From assembly GCA_009930125.1 (NCBI GenBank), contig RZYZ01000002.1, positions 1 through 35,276 on the forward strand: 35,276 bases of DNA. The letters are read 5' to 3'. The notes below the pieces were generated by a model. That model made no database searches. It saw nothing but the letters and a program-made list of their open reading frames with translations, and had not been told where the DNA came from. Origin of the DNA: Clostridia bacterium. GTDB taxonomy: Bacteria > Bacillota > Clostridia > Clostridiales > Clostridiaceae. The position numbers were made by a program, and so were the translations under genes. Positions 25,257-33,970 of this stretch are shown in pieces. Positions within the stretch are counted from its first letter, which is position 1, and each line of letters begins with the position of its first letter.

Positions 25257-25285
25257 TTGAATAACTTCAGAAAAATGCTTATTAT
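25257..25285 (+). promoter_or_regulatory. Promoter of the glycine cleavage operon
   Basis: TTGAAT (25257-25262), a 17-nt spacer and TATTAT (25280-25285) lie about 38 nt before the gcvT start. The spacer contains CTTCAGAAAAAT, an 11/15 match to the CodY box, too weak to claim. Confidence 0.6.
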
Positions 25286-25322
25286 AGTAGTGTAGATTAA
25301 AATGTGGTTAGGAGGTTCGGAA

Positions 25323-26405
25323 TTGGATAATTTAAAAAGAACAGCGTTGGCAGACGAATACCAGAAATATGATGGAAAAACTGTTGATTTTGCTGGATGG
25401 TTTATGCCAGTTGAATTCGAAGGGATTCTTAAAGAACATGAGGCTGTTAGAAATAATGTTGGATTATTTGATGTCTCCCATATGGGTGAAATCACAGTCA
25501 AAGGAAAGGATGCCCTTGCATTTGTCAATTATCTCATTACTAATGATCTTGAGAAGATTGTAGACAATCAGGTGCTTTATACGTATTTATGCAGAGAAGA
25601 TGGTGGAGTGGTTGATGATATCCTTGTCTACCGCTTCGGAAAAGAAGACATTCTGCTCGTAGTCAATGCATCCAATACAGAGAAGGACTTTGAATGGGTG
25701 AAAAGCAACAAAGGTGATTTCGATGTCGAAATTGAGAATGTTTCAGATGAAACCGCTCAGCTTGCGATTCAGGGACCCAATGCGGAAGCGCTCTTACAGG
25801 TGCATACAGAAACAGATCTTTCTGAGATCAAGTTCTTCTTTGCGAAGAGAGATGTCATGATTGACGGGAAAAGGTGCATGGTCTCGAGAACCGGATATAC
25901 CGGAGAAGATGGTTTTGAGATTTATCTCTCCAATGATGATGTAGTAGAGCTCTACACGAACCTGATCGAAGATGGAGCGCTTCCAATCGGTCTAGGTGCA
26001 AGAGATACGCTGAGATTTGAAGCCAATCTTCCTCTATATGGAAATGAGCTGAGTGATGACTGGACACCTGTAGAAGCTGGATACGGTTTCTTTGTGAAGG
26101 TGGACAAGGAGAACTTCATAGGAAAGGAAGTTCTGGCAAAGCAGAAAGCAGAAGGCGTTTCCAGAAAGATCGTCGGGTTTACCATGTCAGATAAGAAAAT
26201 TCCAAGACATGGCTACAAAGTGTTCAAAGACGAAAAGGAAATCGGTTTTGTCACAACAGGATACAAATCTCCTACCCTGGGAGAAATTATCGGACTTGCC
26301 ATGGTGGATGCTGCGTATGCGAAAACAGGCACGGAACTGGATATCCAGATCAGAAACAAAATGTCCAAAGCGACTGTGAGAAACAGAAAGTTTCTAGTAA
26401 AATAG
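25323..26405 (+). CDS. gcvT: Aminomethyltransferase (glycine cleavage T protein)
   Basis: GcvT takes the aminomethyl group from lipoyl-GcvH, releases ammonia and makes 5,10-methylene-tetrahydrofolate. The 360-residue protein shows MDNLKRTALADEYQKYDGK, then FAGWFMPVEFEGILKEHEAVR, GLFDVSHMGEI, the folate-binding core QLAIQGPNAEALL, SRTGYTGEDGFEIYL, GARDTLRFEANLPLYGNEL and the C-terminal barrel. Start is TTG at 25323 with AGGAGG 7 nt before it. The in-frame ATG at 25302 lies upstream of that ribosome site and would add seven atypical residues. It heads a six-gene operon. Confidence 0.96.
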   Translation: MDNLKRTALADEYQKYDGKTVDFAGWFMPVEFEGILKEHEAVRNNVGLFDVSHMGEITVKGKDALAFVNYLITNDLEKIVDNQVLYTYLCREDGGVVDDILVYRFGKEDILLVVNASNTEKDFEWVKSNKGDFDVEIENVSDETAQLAIQGPNAEALLQVHTETDLSEIKFFFAKRDVMIDGKRCMVSRTGYTGEDGFEIYLSNDDVVELYTNLIEDGALPIGLGARDTLRFEANLPLYGNELSDDWTPVEAGYGFFVKVDKENFIGKEVLAKQKAEGVSRKIVGFTMSDKKIPRHGYKVFKDEKEIGFVTTGYKSPTLGEIIGLAMVDAAYAKTGTELDIQIRNKMSKATVRNRKFLVK

Positions 26406-26441
26406 TAGAAGAAAGAATTTAAATATAAAGGAGATAGAATT

Positions 26442-26828
26442 ATGTCAACAGTATTAGAAGGATTATATTACACAAAGGATCATGAGTGGGTAAGAGTTGA
26501 GGGAGAAAAGGCTTATATCGGAATCACAGATCATGCACAGCATGCATTAGGTTCCATAGTATATGTGGAGCTTCCTGAAGTAGGAGACGAAATCGAAATG
26601 GACGATAATCTTGGTGTTGTGGAATCTGTAAAAGCAGCATCTGATATCATCATGCCGGTATCTGGAGAAGTGGTTGAAATCAACGAGGATCTGGAAGACA
26701 ATCCTGAGCTGATCAACGAAGCGCCATACGACAATCATCTGGTCATTGTCACCTTAAAGGATGACAGCGAACTGGAAGGTCTATTAGGAAAAGAGGATTA
26801 CGAAGCATTCATTTCTGAGGAGGAGTAA
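26442..26828 (+). CDS. gcvH: Glycine cleavage system H protein
   Basis: This small lipoyl carrier shuttles the aminomethyl group between P, T and L proteins. Its 128 residues contain the lipoylation site ESVKAASD with Lys64, the preceding [29 protein letters not shown] block and the C-terminal [16 protein letters not shown] region. AAGGAG precedes the ATG. Since lplA lies in the same operon, Lys64 is its probable target. Confidence 0.97.
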   Translation: MSTVLEGLYYTKDHEWVRVEGEKAYIGITDHAQHALGSIVYVELPEVGDEIEMDDNLGVVESVKAASDIIMPVSGEVVEINEDLEDNPELINEAPYDNHLVIVTLKDDSELEGLLGKEDYEAFISEEE

Positions 26829-26830
26829 AC

Positions 26831-28171
26831 ATGCATCCATACCTGCCAAATACGGATGAAGATGTCAAGAAAATGCTTGATGTCATCGGACTGGAATCAA
26901 CAGAGGAACTCTTCAAGAGTATACCTGAGAACCTTAAACTGAAAAAAGGTCTGGATCTTCCGAAGTCAAAATCGGAGATCGAGGTCAGAGGAATCATGAA
27001 TGGAATCGCTGCCAAGAATCAGAGCATAGATGAACTTGTATGCTTTTTAGGAGCAGGTTCTTATGATCACTATATTCCTTCTGTCATCAGACACATCGTA
27101 TCACGTTCGGAATTCTATACCGCATACACACCTTACCAGCCTGAAATCAGTCAGGGCACATTGCAGAGTGTGTTTGAATATCAGAGCATGATGTGCTCGC
27201 TTACTGGCATGGATGTATCAAATGTTTCCATGTATGATGGCGCGACTTCAGCATCTGAAGCAGCAATTCTGGCATCTGTCCAGACAAAGAGAAGTAAGGT
27301 TCTGGTTTCAGAAACCCTTAATCCTGAATATAAGGAAGTGCTGAAATCTTACATGCAGTTCAGATCTGTAGATGTGGAATTCATCGCAGAAAAAGATGGT
27401 GTGACAGATTATGAGGAACTGAAATCGAAACTGGATAAGGATACAGCGGGAGTGATTCTCCAATATCCGAATTTCTATGGTGTCGTGGAGAATATCCGCG
27501 AGATGGAAGAAGCGATTCATGAGAACAAATCTTTGCTTATCATGAGTGCAGACCCCATAGCCCTTGGCATGCTGAAGAGTCCAGGTGAACTGAAGGCGGA
27601 TATCGTCGTGGGAGAAGGGCAAGCCCTTGGACAGAACCTTAATTTTGGTGGCCCAGTACTGGGCTTCATGGCAGCAACCAAGAAGCTCATGAGAAAAATG
27701 CCGGGAAGAATCGTCGGAGAAACTGTAGACAGAGACGGAAAAAGAGCTTATGTGCTTACACTTCAGGCGAGAGAGCAGCATATCAGAAGATACAAGGCGA
27801 CATCAAATATCTGCTCAGACCAGACACTGAACTCCATAGCTGCAGCTGTATACATGGCTACATTAGGAAAGCAGGGTATGAAGGAAGTTGCTGTGCAGTC
27901 TTTCAAGAAAGCGCATTACACCTATGATAAGCTCATGGAAACCGGGAAGTATAAGCCTGTATTTGATAAACCGTTTTTCAAAGAGTTTGCAATCCTTTGC
28001 CCGAAGAGTGTGGATGAAATCAATACCGCACTAAGAAAAGAAGGAATACTGGGTGGGTTCGATCTAAGTAGAGTGAACGACAAATTAGAGAATACAATGC
28101 TTGTGGCGGTTACGGAAAACAGAACCATGGAAGACATAGAAAAGTTTGTTAGAATCATGGAGGAGATATGA
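26831..28171 (+). CDS. gcvPA: Glycine dehydrogenase (decarboxylating) subunit 1
   Basis: This is the N-terminal half-type subunit of the P protein, which decarboxylates glycine with PLP together with GcvPB. The 446 residues start [20 protein letters not shown] and contain [54 protein letters not shown] and [11 protein letters not shown], all typical. It lacks the PLP lysine, which is on GcvPB. It begins 2 nt after gcvH behind GAGGAGG; its stop overlaps the gcvPB start region. Confidence 0.96.
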   Translation: MHPYLPNTDEDVKKMLDVIGLESTEELFKSIPENLKLKKGLDLPKSKSEIEVRGIMNGIAAKNQSIDELVCFLGAGSYDHYIPSVIRHIVSRSEFYTAYTPYQPEISQGTLQSVFEYQSMMCSLTGMDVSNVSMYDGATSASEAAILASVQTKRSKVLVSETLNPEYKEVLKSYMQFRSVDVEFIAEKDGVTDYEELKSKLDKDTAGVILQYPNFYGVVENIREMEEAIHENKSLLIMSADPIALGMLKSPGELKADIVVGEGQALGQNLNFGGPVLGFMAATKKLMRKMPGRIVGETVDRDGKRAYVLTLQAREQHIRRYKATSNICSDQTLNSIAAAVYMATLGKQGMKEVAVQSFKKAHYTYDKLMETGKYKPVFDKPFFKEFAILCPKSVDEINTALRKEGILGGFDLSRVNDKLENTMLVAVTENRTMEDIEKFVRIMEEI

Positions 28172-29625
28172 TGACTTACAATAAATTAATATTTGAATTG
28201 TCAAAGCCAGGAAGAAAGTCTTATGCTCTCCCAGAAGATACACTTAAAGATATGAAGATCACGGATTATATCGGTGAAGAATATCTGAGAGAGGATGAGC
28301 TTGATTTTCCAGAAGTCAGTGAGTTGGAGATCATCAGACACTATACGTTATTATCCAAGAAGAATTACTCCATTGATTCAGGGTTCTATCCATTAGGTTC
28401 CTGTACCATGAAGTACAGCCCTAAAATCAATGAGGATGTGGCGGCAAATCCTAATTTTGCAAGGCTTCATCCATTCCAGCCGGAGGACACCGTTCAGGGT
28501 GCGCTGGAAGTGATGTATTCGGTTCAGGAGACCATCAAAGAAATCTCCGGCATGGATGCGGTGACACTGCAGCCTGCAGCTGGAGCGCACGGTGAACTCG
28601 TGGGGCTGATGCTCCTGAAGAAATACCATCAGATGAGAAACGATACAAAGAGAACAAAGATCATAGTGCCGGATTCCGCCCATGGAACCAATCCTGCTTC
28701 AGTAGCGGTTGCGGGGTTTGATGTAGTGGAAGTGGCTTCTCATAAAGACGGATCAGTGGATATCGATTCTCTTAAGTCCGTGCTGAGTGATGAAATTGCC
28801 GGTCTTATGCTGACCAATCCATCCACACTGGGGCTGTTCGAGAAGCACATCAAGGAAATTGCCGACCTTGTTCATGAAGCAGGTGGGCTACTGTATTATG
28901 ATGGAGCAAACATGAATGCCATTATGGGTATTGTAAGACCTGGAGATATGGGTTTCGACGTTCTTCATTACAATCTGCATAAGACCTTCTCCACACCACA
29001 TGGTGGTGGAGGGCCGGGTTCAGGGCCAGTGGCCTGTAAAGCGAACCTGATGGAATACCTGCCGGTTCCGATTGTGAATATGGAAAATGGAAGATACTAT
29101 CTGGATTACAGCCTGAAAGATTCCATCGGAAAGGTGAAGAACTATTTCGGAAACTTCGGGGTGATTCTGAGAGCGTATGTATATATGCTGACCATGGGTT
29201 CAGACGGACTGAAGGCAGCATCCACCAATGCGGTGCTTAATGCCAATTATATGAAAGCAAGCCTGAAAGATCATTATAAAGTTGCAGTGGATGAGACATG
29301 CATGCATGAAGTTGTATTCGCGGGGCTCAAGAAAAAGTCTGAGACAGTTTCCACACTGGATGTGGCAAAGCGAATCATCGACTATGGCTATCATCCGCCA
29401 ACCATGTATTTCCCGCTGATTGTAGAGGGAGCTCTTATGGTTGAACCGACGGAAACAGAAAGCAAGGAAACGCTGGATGCTTACATTGAGGTTATGAAGC
29501 AGATTGCAAAAGAAGCGGAGGAATCACCGGAGCTTCTGAAAGATGCGCCACATGACACGCCTGTCAGAAGACTGGACGAAGCGCTTGCGGCAAGACAGCT
29601 GGTTCTGCATTGGACAAAGGAGTAG
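28171..29625 (+). CDS. gcvPB: Glycine dehydrogenase (decarboxylating) subunit 2
   Basis: This is the PLP-carrying subunit of the split P protein, 484 residues. It shows [63 protein letters not shown], and the PLP lysine in [21 protein letters not shown] (Lys271). Two ATGs sit in tandem (28168 and 28171). The second has AGGAG at 5 nt whereas the first has only 2 nt, so I chose 28171, which overlaps the final base of gcvPA. With gcvPA it forms the two-gene arrangement common in Firmicutes. Confidence 0.96.
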   Translation: MTYNKLIFELSKPGRKSYALPEDTLKDMKITDYIGEEYLREDELDFPEVSELEIIRHYTLLSKKNYSIDSGFYPLGSCTMKYSPKINEDVAANPNFARLHPFQPEDTVQGALEVMYSVQETIKEISGMDAVTLQPAAGAHGELVGLMLLKKYHQMRNDTKRTKIIVPDSAHGTNPASVAVAGFDVVEVASHKDGSVDIDSLKSVLSDEIAGLMLTNPSTLGLFEKHIKEIADLVHEAGGLLYYDGANMNAIMGIVRPGDMGFDVLHYNLHKTFSTPHGGGGPGSGPVACKANLMEYLPVPIVNMENGRYYLDYSLKDSIGKVKNYFGNFGVILRAYVYMLTMGSDGLKAASTNAVLNANYMKASLKDHYKVAVDETCMHEVVFAGLKKKSETVSTLDVAKRIIDYGYHPPTMYFPLIVEGALMVEPTETESKETLDAYIEVMKQIAKEAEESPELLKDAPHDTPVRRLDEALAARQLVLHWTKE

Positions 29626-29627
29626 AT

Positions 29628-31013
29628 ATGGCTGAAAAAGTGATTATTATGGGTGGAGGACCTGGCGGCTATGTGGCCGCCATCCGTCTTAATAACATGG
29701 GTTTTGAGACCACACTCATTGAAAAGAACCGTATCGGAGGAGTCTGTCTGAATATTGGATGCATTCCCACGAAAGCTCTATATAAGAGTGCTGAAGTATA
29801 TAATCAGTTCAGCAAACTGGAAAGCTATGGGCTGGATTTGGAAGGTACAGTAAAACCGAATGCATCTAAAATCAGAGAACGAAAGAATGACATTGTGGAT
29901 ACCTTAGTCACAGGAATTGAAAAGCTGCTTAGTTCAGCAGGGGTGGAAGTGATTCATGGTGAAGCGAAGATTACCGGAAAAAATTCACTGGAAGTCAACG
30001 GTGAAACGCTGGAATTTGATCGCCTGATCATTGCAACAGGTTCATCCTCCTTCATCCCTCCCATTAAAGGCGTGGATCAGGAAGGCGTGATCACCAGCAC
30101 CGAACTGCTGGATTTCACGGAAATTCCAGAGGAACTTGTAATCGTTGGAGGCGGTGTCATTGGCATGGAGTTTGCAGGAATATTTGCAAGCTTTGGTACA
30201 AAGGTCACCGTGCTGGAAGCTTTACCTGGGATTCTCCCTGGCATTGACGGCGAAATCGTCAAAAGACTGAAGCCTCTTCTGAAGAAGAAGTCCATAGATG
30301 TGAAGACATCCATGATGGTGAAGGAAATAATCCGGGAAAACGGAAAGCTGAAAGTGATTTCAGAAGGAGCGAAAGGACCTGTAGAGGTTTATGGAGACCA
30401 GGTGCTTATCGCAACAGGCAGAAAAGCGAATGTGAAAGGAATCGGACTGGAAGAAGCTGGAATTACCGTAGGCAGAAAAGGGATTGAAGTGGATGAAAAC
30501 TTTGAGACCAACATCAAAGGAATCTACGCCATTGGGGATGTCAATGGGAAATGGCTTCTGGCCCACGCGGCTTCAGCACAGGGGGAGTTCGTGGCGGAGA
30601 AGATTGCAGGAGAACATCCTGTCATAGGCAAGTTTGTTCCCGGATGCGTATTCCTGTTTCCTGAAATCGCCAGTGTCGGTTATACGGAAGAGCAGCTGAA
30701 AGAAGAGAACATCGAGTACCTGACCAGTAAATTCATGTTTGGAGCAAATGGAAAAGCGCTGACCATGGGTGAAGGAGAAGGTCTGATCAAAGTTATTTCA
30801 GATCTCGATTACAAAATCATCGGTGTTCATATCATGGGACCACATGCATCAGATCTTATTCATGAAGGGCTCATCGCCTGTGAAAAAGGTCTTGTCGCAG
30901 ATGATTTCAAAGATCTCATCCATGCGCATCCTACATTACCTGAGGCGTTTTTTGAAAGTGTCATGGGGCTGAAGGGTGAAGCAGTACATATGGTTAAACC
31001 AAGGAGAAAGTAA
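29628..31013 (+). CDS. lpdA: Dihydrolipoyl dehydrogenase (glycine cleavage L protein)
   Basis: This enzyme reoxidises dihydrolipoyl-GcvH with NAD+. The 461-residue flavoprotein has the FAD-binding GGGPGGYVAAIRL, redox disulfide GGVCLNIGCIPTK (Cys40, Cys45), NAD-binding IVGGGVIGMEFAGIFASFG, second FAD motif IYAIGDVNG and the C-terminal His-Glu motif HAHPTLPEAF. There is no N-terminal lipoyl domain. The ATG at 29628 lies 5 nt after AAAGGAG, which overlaps the gcvPB stop. Its placement between gcvPB and lplA makes the glycine system its likely partner. Confidence 0.96.
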   Translation: MAEKVIIMGGGPGGYVAAIRLNNMGFETTLIEKNRIGGVCLNIGCIPTKALYKSAEVYNQFSKLESYGLDLEGTVKPNASKIRERKNDIVDTLVTGIEKLLSSAGVEVIHGEAKITGKNSLEVNGETLEFDRLIIATGSSSFIPPIKGVDQEGVITSTELLDFTEIPEELVIVGGGVIGMEFAGIFASFGTKVTVLEALPGILPGIDGEIVKRLKPLLKKKSIDVKTSMMVKEIIRENGKLKVISEGAKGPVEVYGDQVLIATGRKANVKGIGLEEAGITVGRKGIEVDENFETNIKGIYAIGDVNGKWLLAHAASAQGEFVAEKIAGEHPVIGKFVPGCVFLFPEIASVGYTEEQLKEENIEYLTSKFMFGANGKALTMGEGEGLIKVISDLDYKIIGVHIMGPHASDLIHEGLIACEKGLVADDFKDLIHAHPTLPEAFFESVMGLKGEAVHMVKPRRK

Positions 31014-31984
31014 TGAGATATATTATCAGCGAAAATACAGATGCATACTTCAATCTGGCATCAGAAGAATATTTACTGAAGCATACAGATGAGGAGATAT
31101 TTTATCTGTGGAGAAACGACAATGCGATTATTGTAGGCAAGAATCAGAACACCTTGTCTGAAATCAATGTGGATTATGTCAAAGAAAAGAATATTAAAGT
31201 GGTCAGAAGACTCACAGGTGGCGGTGCTGTGTACCACGACCTGGGAAATCTGAATTATACTTTCATTGAAAACAAAAAGAAAAATTTCAATGATTTCAGA
31301 GGGTTCTGCGAACCTATAACAACAGCGTTGAATGAAATGGGTGTAGAAGCGGAGTTTTCCGGTAGAAATGATATGACCATCGAAGGAAAGAAGTTTTCCG
31401 GTACTGCACAGTGCAAGTACAAAGACAGAGTGATGCACCATGGTACACTGCTTTTTTCCTCAGTGAAGGCTGATATTTCTGGAGCGCTGAAACCGAGAGA
31501 AATCAAGTTCAGTGGAAAGAGCGTCAAATCTGTTTCCTCAAGAATCACGAACATCAGTGATCATCTGGAAGGGGATATGGATGTCATTGAATTCAGAAAT
31601 CGGGTCATGAAATCTGTAGCTGGCGGAATGGATCAGGTGACTACGTTTTCTGATCAAGAGGTTTCGGAAATCATCAGGCTCCGAGATGAGAAATATGCCA
31701 AATGGGAATGGAATTACGGGCATAGTCCGAAATTTGAAATGACCAGAGAAGGAAGATTTCCAGGAGGAACCCTTGAAGTGACTCTTGAAGTCAAAAAAGG
31801 CGTGATAGAGAAAATCAGAATCTATGGCGACTTTTTCGGGACAAGGGATGTCTCAACACTGGAAAGTGCACTGACAGGAGTAGCCCACAATGAAGAGGCG
31901 ATAAGCAAAGTGCTTCAAAACCTTGATATCCATGATTACATGGTAAATATCACGAAGGAAGATCTTCTGGGGCTTCTTATCTAA
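31013..31984 (+). CDS. lplA: Lipoate-protein ligase
   Basis: LplA attaches free lipoate to carrier lysines via lipoyl-AMP. The 323-residue protein has RRLTGGGAVYHDLGNLNYTFI, GRNDMTIEGKKFSGTAQCKY with the catalytic Lys, and the MHHGTLLFS loop. A complete C-terminal accessory domain follows, ending in DYMVNITKEDLLGLLI. It overlaps lpdA by one base (TAATG), with AAGGAG in the lpdA end, so translation is coupled. Placement in the gcv operon indicates that GcvH depends on scavenged lipoate; I see no lipA or lipB in the window. Confidence 0.95.
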   Translation: MRYIISENTDAYFNLASEEYLLKHTDEEIFYLWRNDNAIIVGKNQNTLSEINVDYVKEKNIKVVRRLTGGGAVYHDLGNLNYTFIENKKKNFNDFRGFCEPITTALNEMGVEAEFSGRNDMTIEGKKFSGTAQCKYKDRVMHHGTLLFSSVKADISGALKPREIKFSGKSVKSVSSRITNISDHLEGDMDVIEFRNRVMKSVAGGMDQVTTFSDQEVSEIIRLRDEKYAKWEWNYGHSPKFEMTREGRFPGGTLEVTLEVKKGVIEKIRIYGDFFGTRDVSTLESALTGVAHNEEAISKVLQNLDIHDYMVNITKEDLLGLLI

Positions 31985-31988
31985 CAGA

Positions 31989-32035
31989 ATAAAGACAAAA
32001 GGATTTAAGCTTTGCTTAAATCCTTTTGTCTTTAT
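31989..32035. terminator. Bidirectional terminator after the glycine cleavage operon
   Basis: A perfect 22-bp stem (31989-32010 with 32014-32035) with a 3-nt TTT loop lies between the converging lplA and CAP-domain genes. The A-rich and T-rich ends allow function on both strands. Confidence 0.9.
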
Positions 32036-32048
32036 ATAAATATGATTG

Positions 32049-33035
32049 CTATTTAAAATGCTGTGTAGCGTATAATGTGGGGAGTTTTCTGTCATACTTC
32101 GCGAAGTACTGGTCTCCTTTTAGTACGCCTGCACCCATTCTGGTCACCCTGGAATCCAGTATGTTGGCTCTGTGACCTGGCGAATTCATCCATTTTGCAA
32201 CGATGAACTCGGCAGAATATTTACTGGAGTCGCTAGAGGCGAGCATATAAATGTTTTCTGCCACTGCGTATTTCGTTGTATGTGCGAAGTTGTTCGTCTC
32301 AAACATGAGTCTTGTGTGACTTCTGGATGACTGATAAAGCGAATCATCCCAGACCAGATTGCTCAGCCCGTTTTCTCTTCTGTACCTGTTTGTAACCGCA
32401 AGAATCTCTTTTTCCACCTGACTTAAATAGGAGAATGTCTTTGTCTCCTCAACAGGAGGGGCTACTGGAGCAGGAGATTCCTTAGGGGGTTCAGGTTCTT
32501 TTAAGGGTTCTGGTACTGGAGACTCTTTGGGTGGGGCAGGGGCAGGTTCTTTCACGGGTTCTGGAGCAGGTTTGGAAGCTACGGTTTCAGCTGGTGCGGC
32601 AGCAGGCTGCTTTGCTGGAGCTGATGGTTTTGGTGTAGCGGGTTTTACTGGAACTGTGGATGCCTGTACAGCTGATTTTGTGTCTGATGCATTTTCGTTT
32701 TTTGCAACAGATTCCTGTTCTTTTTGAGCGGCAGCTTCGGCTGCTAATCTCTTTCTGTTTTCGGCAATCGCTTTTCTTTCTTCAAGATGGAATTCACCAT
32801 GAATGATTTTCATTTTATCTGCAAGATCGAATGAGAAACCATCCTCGTATCTGGTCAGAACCCTTGGTGCTGGGGTATAAGTGATGATGGATTTCTCTTC
32901 TAAAAGCTGCTCAGCATTGGTCATTACAACCTCTGGCTGCTACTTCGGAAAGCTGTTCATTTCGTTCTGTCTGAACAGAAATGAGGTTGAAAACAGTGTT
33001 GATGTGGCTAGGAATAGTAGGATCAGTTTCTTCAT
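32049..33035 (-). pseudogene. Secreted CAP/SCP-domain protein gene with an in-frame TAG after the signal peptide
   Basis: The natural start is ATG at 33035 (GAGGTGA 5 nt upstream, good promoter further up). It encodes a signal peptide, MKKLILLFLATSTLFSTSF, then LFRQNEMNSFPK, then TAG at 32942-32940. The same frame resumes at once and runs 296 codons to 32049. That part has a coiled, charged stretch, a Pro/Ala/Lys/Glu-rich linker (about 100 residues, KEP and KESP repeats) and a C-terminal CAP domain. The CAP domain shows LAVTNRYRRENGL, SRSHTRLMFE-x4-FAH, AENIYM and WMNSPGHRANIL. A Met at 32924 behind GAGG could start a cytosolic form, but that would lack export. So either the gene is broken, the base is a sequencing error, or the stop is read through. 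TAG ends many genes here, so it is not reassigned genome-wide. Confidence 0.8.
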
Positions 33036-33089
33036 TACTCACCTCATACTTTCATGATATTTTTAATATAGTAATTCTAATACGTGTGA

Positions 33090-33118
33090 ATAATATCATA
33101 ACTTTTCTTACTCTACAA
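33090..33118 (-). promoter_or_regulatory. Promoter of the CAP-domain gene
   Basis: On the minus strand TTGTAG (33118-33113), a 17-nt spacer and TATTAT (33095-33090) preceded by TGA form an extended -10 promoter, 54 nt before the ATG at 33035. Confidence 0.65.
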
Positions 33119-33392
33119 TTGTTTGAGAAAACTGAACTTTATTATGGGTATTAACATAATTTCACCTCAAAAAATAGTACAGCGGATAATATTCGCGTGT
33201 TTATTGAAGTGAAGTGAGTTAAAGTAGAATGTATAGAATAAAAATATGTGCAGTTTAAAATTTCGCCAAAAATACATTGAGATCCACCACTGATTTAAAT
33301 GAAAATTGTAGAAAAATAAATTTAAATATGTAATAGAATGTTAACAAAGAACCAAATGCAGGTGATAGTTATTCGCTAAATTGAATGAAGAT

Positions 33393-33430
33393 AATATAAA
33401 ACCGCCGGAGACACCCGGCGGTTTTATATT
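33393..33430. terminator. Terminator, probably of the 37-residue gene
   Basis: A perfect 16-bp stem with a GC-rich core (AACCGCCGG / CCGGCGGTT), a 6-nt loop and A/T-rich ends. On the minus strand it lies 79 nt after the stop of the small gene at 33509. Confidence 0.8.
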
Positions 33431-33508
33431 TCAAGGAATATTTGTTTCATTGAACTTAACCAATAGAATGACAAACATGGTCAAGTGCGATCTATTGTGA
33501 ATGAGTTA

Positions 33509-33622
33509 TTATAGAAATTTTTTCTGGATGTCCATTTCTCTCTGTACTAGCCATGGATTAAAGTCATGAGCAATGGAATCTTCAGTAATGAATCTGACGA
33601 CTGCTTTGAATACTTTTTTCAT
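33509..33622 (-). CDS. 37-residue small protein with strong expression signals
   Basis: I do not recognise this protein. It runs from ATG 33622 to TAA 33509. The N-terminus is basic and partly hydrophobic (MKKVFKAVVRFI), followed by TEDSIAHDFNPWLVQREM and a charged end (DIQKKFL). Lys and Arg slightly outnumber Asp and Glu; there is no cysteine and no membrane span. Support for a real gene comes from its signals: GGAGG exactly 7 nt before the ATG, a near-consensus promoter at 33695-33667 and a strong downstream hairpin. The N-terminal 12 residues could form an amphipathic membrane-binding helix, as in some small toxins or regulators. That is a guess. Confidence 0.65.
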   Translation of the reverse strand: MKKVFKAVVRFITEDSIAHDFNPWLVQREMDIQKKFL

Positions 33623-33659
33623 ATTGGAACCTCCATGTTTTTTCTTTTTATTTTTCTCT

Positions 33660-33695
33660 CATGTACATTATTGCAAATCTGTACATGCAAGTCAA
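33660..33695 (-). promoter_or_regulatory. Near-consensus promoter with overlapping palindromic operator for the 37-residue gene
   Basis: On the minus strand TTGACT (33695-33690), a 17-nt spacer and AATAAT (33672-33667), preceded by TGC as an extended -10, form one of the best promoters in the window. A perfect inverted repeat, CATGTACA (33660-33667) and TGTACATG (33680-33687) with a 12-nt spacer, brackets the -10. Each arm is itself built around the palindrome TGTACA. The layout is that of a dimeric repressor site. Confidence 0.65.
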
Positions 33696-33909
33696 GAACT
33701 AATTGTTAAATAATAATGCAGGATTTCCTGCAAATATCAAAAATGTAAAGGAATCTGATGACATCTGAACAAAATAATATAGTTTTCTCTTATATTAAAG
33801 AAAAATAGATTATTGAGTGGAATTATTATGAGAATGAAACATGAAGGTCTATTTCAATCGTTTACAAATACAAGTTTCAGAAAGTAATAATGCGTTTTCT
33901 GCAAGTTGG

Positions 33910-33940
33910 TTGATGAAACCGTCCTGTTTTCTGATACAAT
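33910..33940 (+). promoter_or_regulatory. Promoter of msrA
   Basis: TGATACAAT is an extended -10 (TACAAT at 33935-33940) with a possible -35 TTGATG (33910-33915) at a long 19-nt spacing. It lies 30 nt before the ATG. Confidence 0.5.
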
Positions 33941-33970
33941 ATTTACATCAGAGTGAGGAGGTTATTCAAA

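Larger units (their letters stand above)
24741..25322. other. AT-rich intergenic region between divergent oxidoreductase and glycine cleavage operons
   Basis: About 580 bp. It holds the minus-strand promoter on the left and the gcv promoter at 25257-25285 on the right. A glycine riboswitch would be expected before gcvT in many Firmicutes, but I find neither of its two conserved core blocks in full. A 38-codon open frame at 25148-25264 has a poorly spaced ribosome site and is probably chance. Confidence 0.5.
33036..33508. other. AT-rich intergenic region between the CAP gene and the 37-residue gene
   Basis: It holds the CAP promoter near 33090-33118 and a strong hairpin at 33393-33430. Between 33120 and 33392 I see no ORF with a ribosome site, no repeat and no RNA motif. 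Confidence 0.5.
33623..33970. other. Divergent intergenic region between the 37-residue gene and msrA
   Basis: It contains the promoter and operator of the small gene (33660-33695), a 7-bp hairpin TGCAGGA-TT-TCCTGCA (33717-33732) and the msrA promoter near 33910-33940. A 19-codon frame at 33828-33887 has no good ribosome site and is not called. Confidence 0.5.

Noticed and set aside
25148-25264. 38-codon open frame before gcvT (starts MKIILTVQMK)
   Set aside because: The nearest GGAG is about 10 nt from the ATG, there is no promoter of its own, and the frame ends inside the gcv promoter.
32461-32660. Repetitive sequence resembling a short tandem array
   Set aside because: It encodes the Pro/Lys/Glu-rich linker of the CAP-domain protein; unit lengths vary and there are no constant repeats with unique spacers, so it is not a CRISPR array.
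32940-32942. Global reassignment of TAG as a sense codon
   Set aside because: ppdK, oppB, oppC, oppD, gcvT and gcvPB in this window end with TAG at the expected protein ends.
33828-33887. 19-codon frame upstream of msrA
   Set aside because: Only a weak GAGTGG lies upstream with poor spacing; no terminator or conservation evidence.
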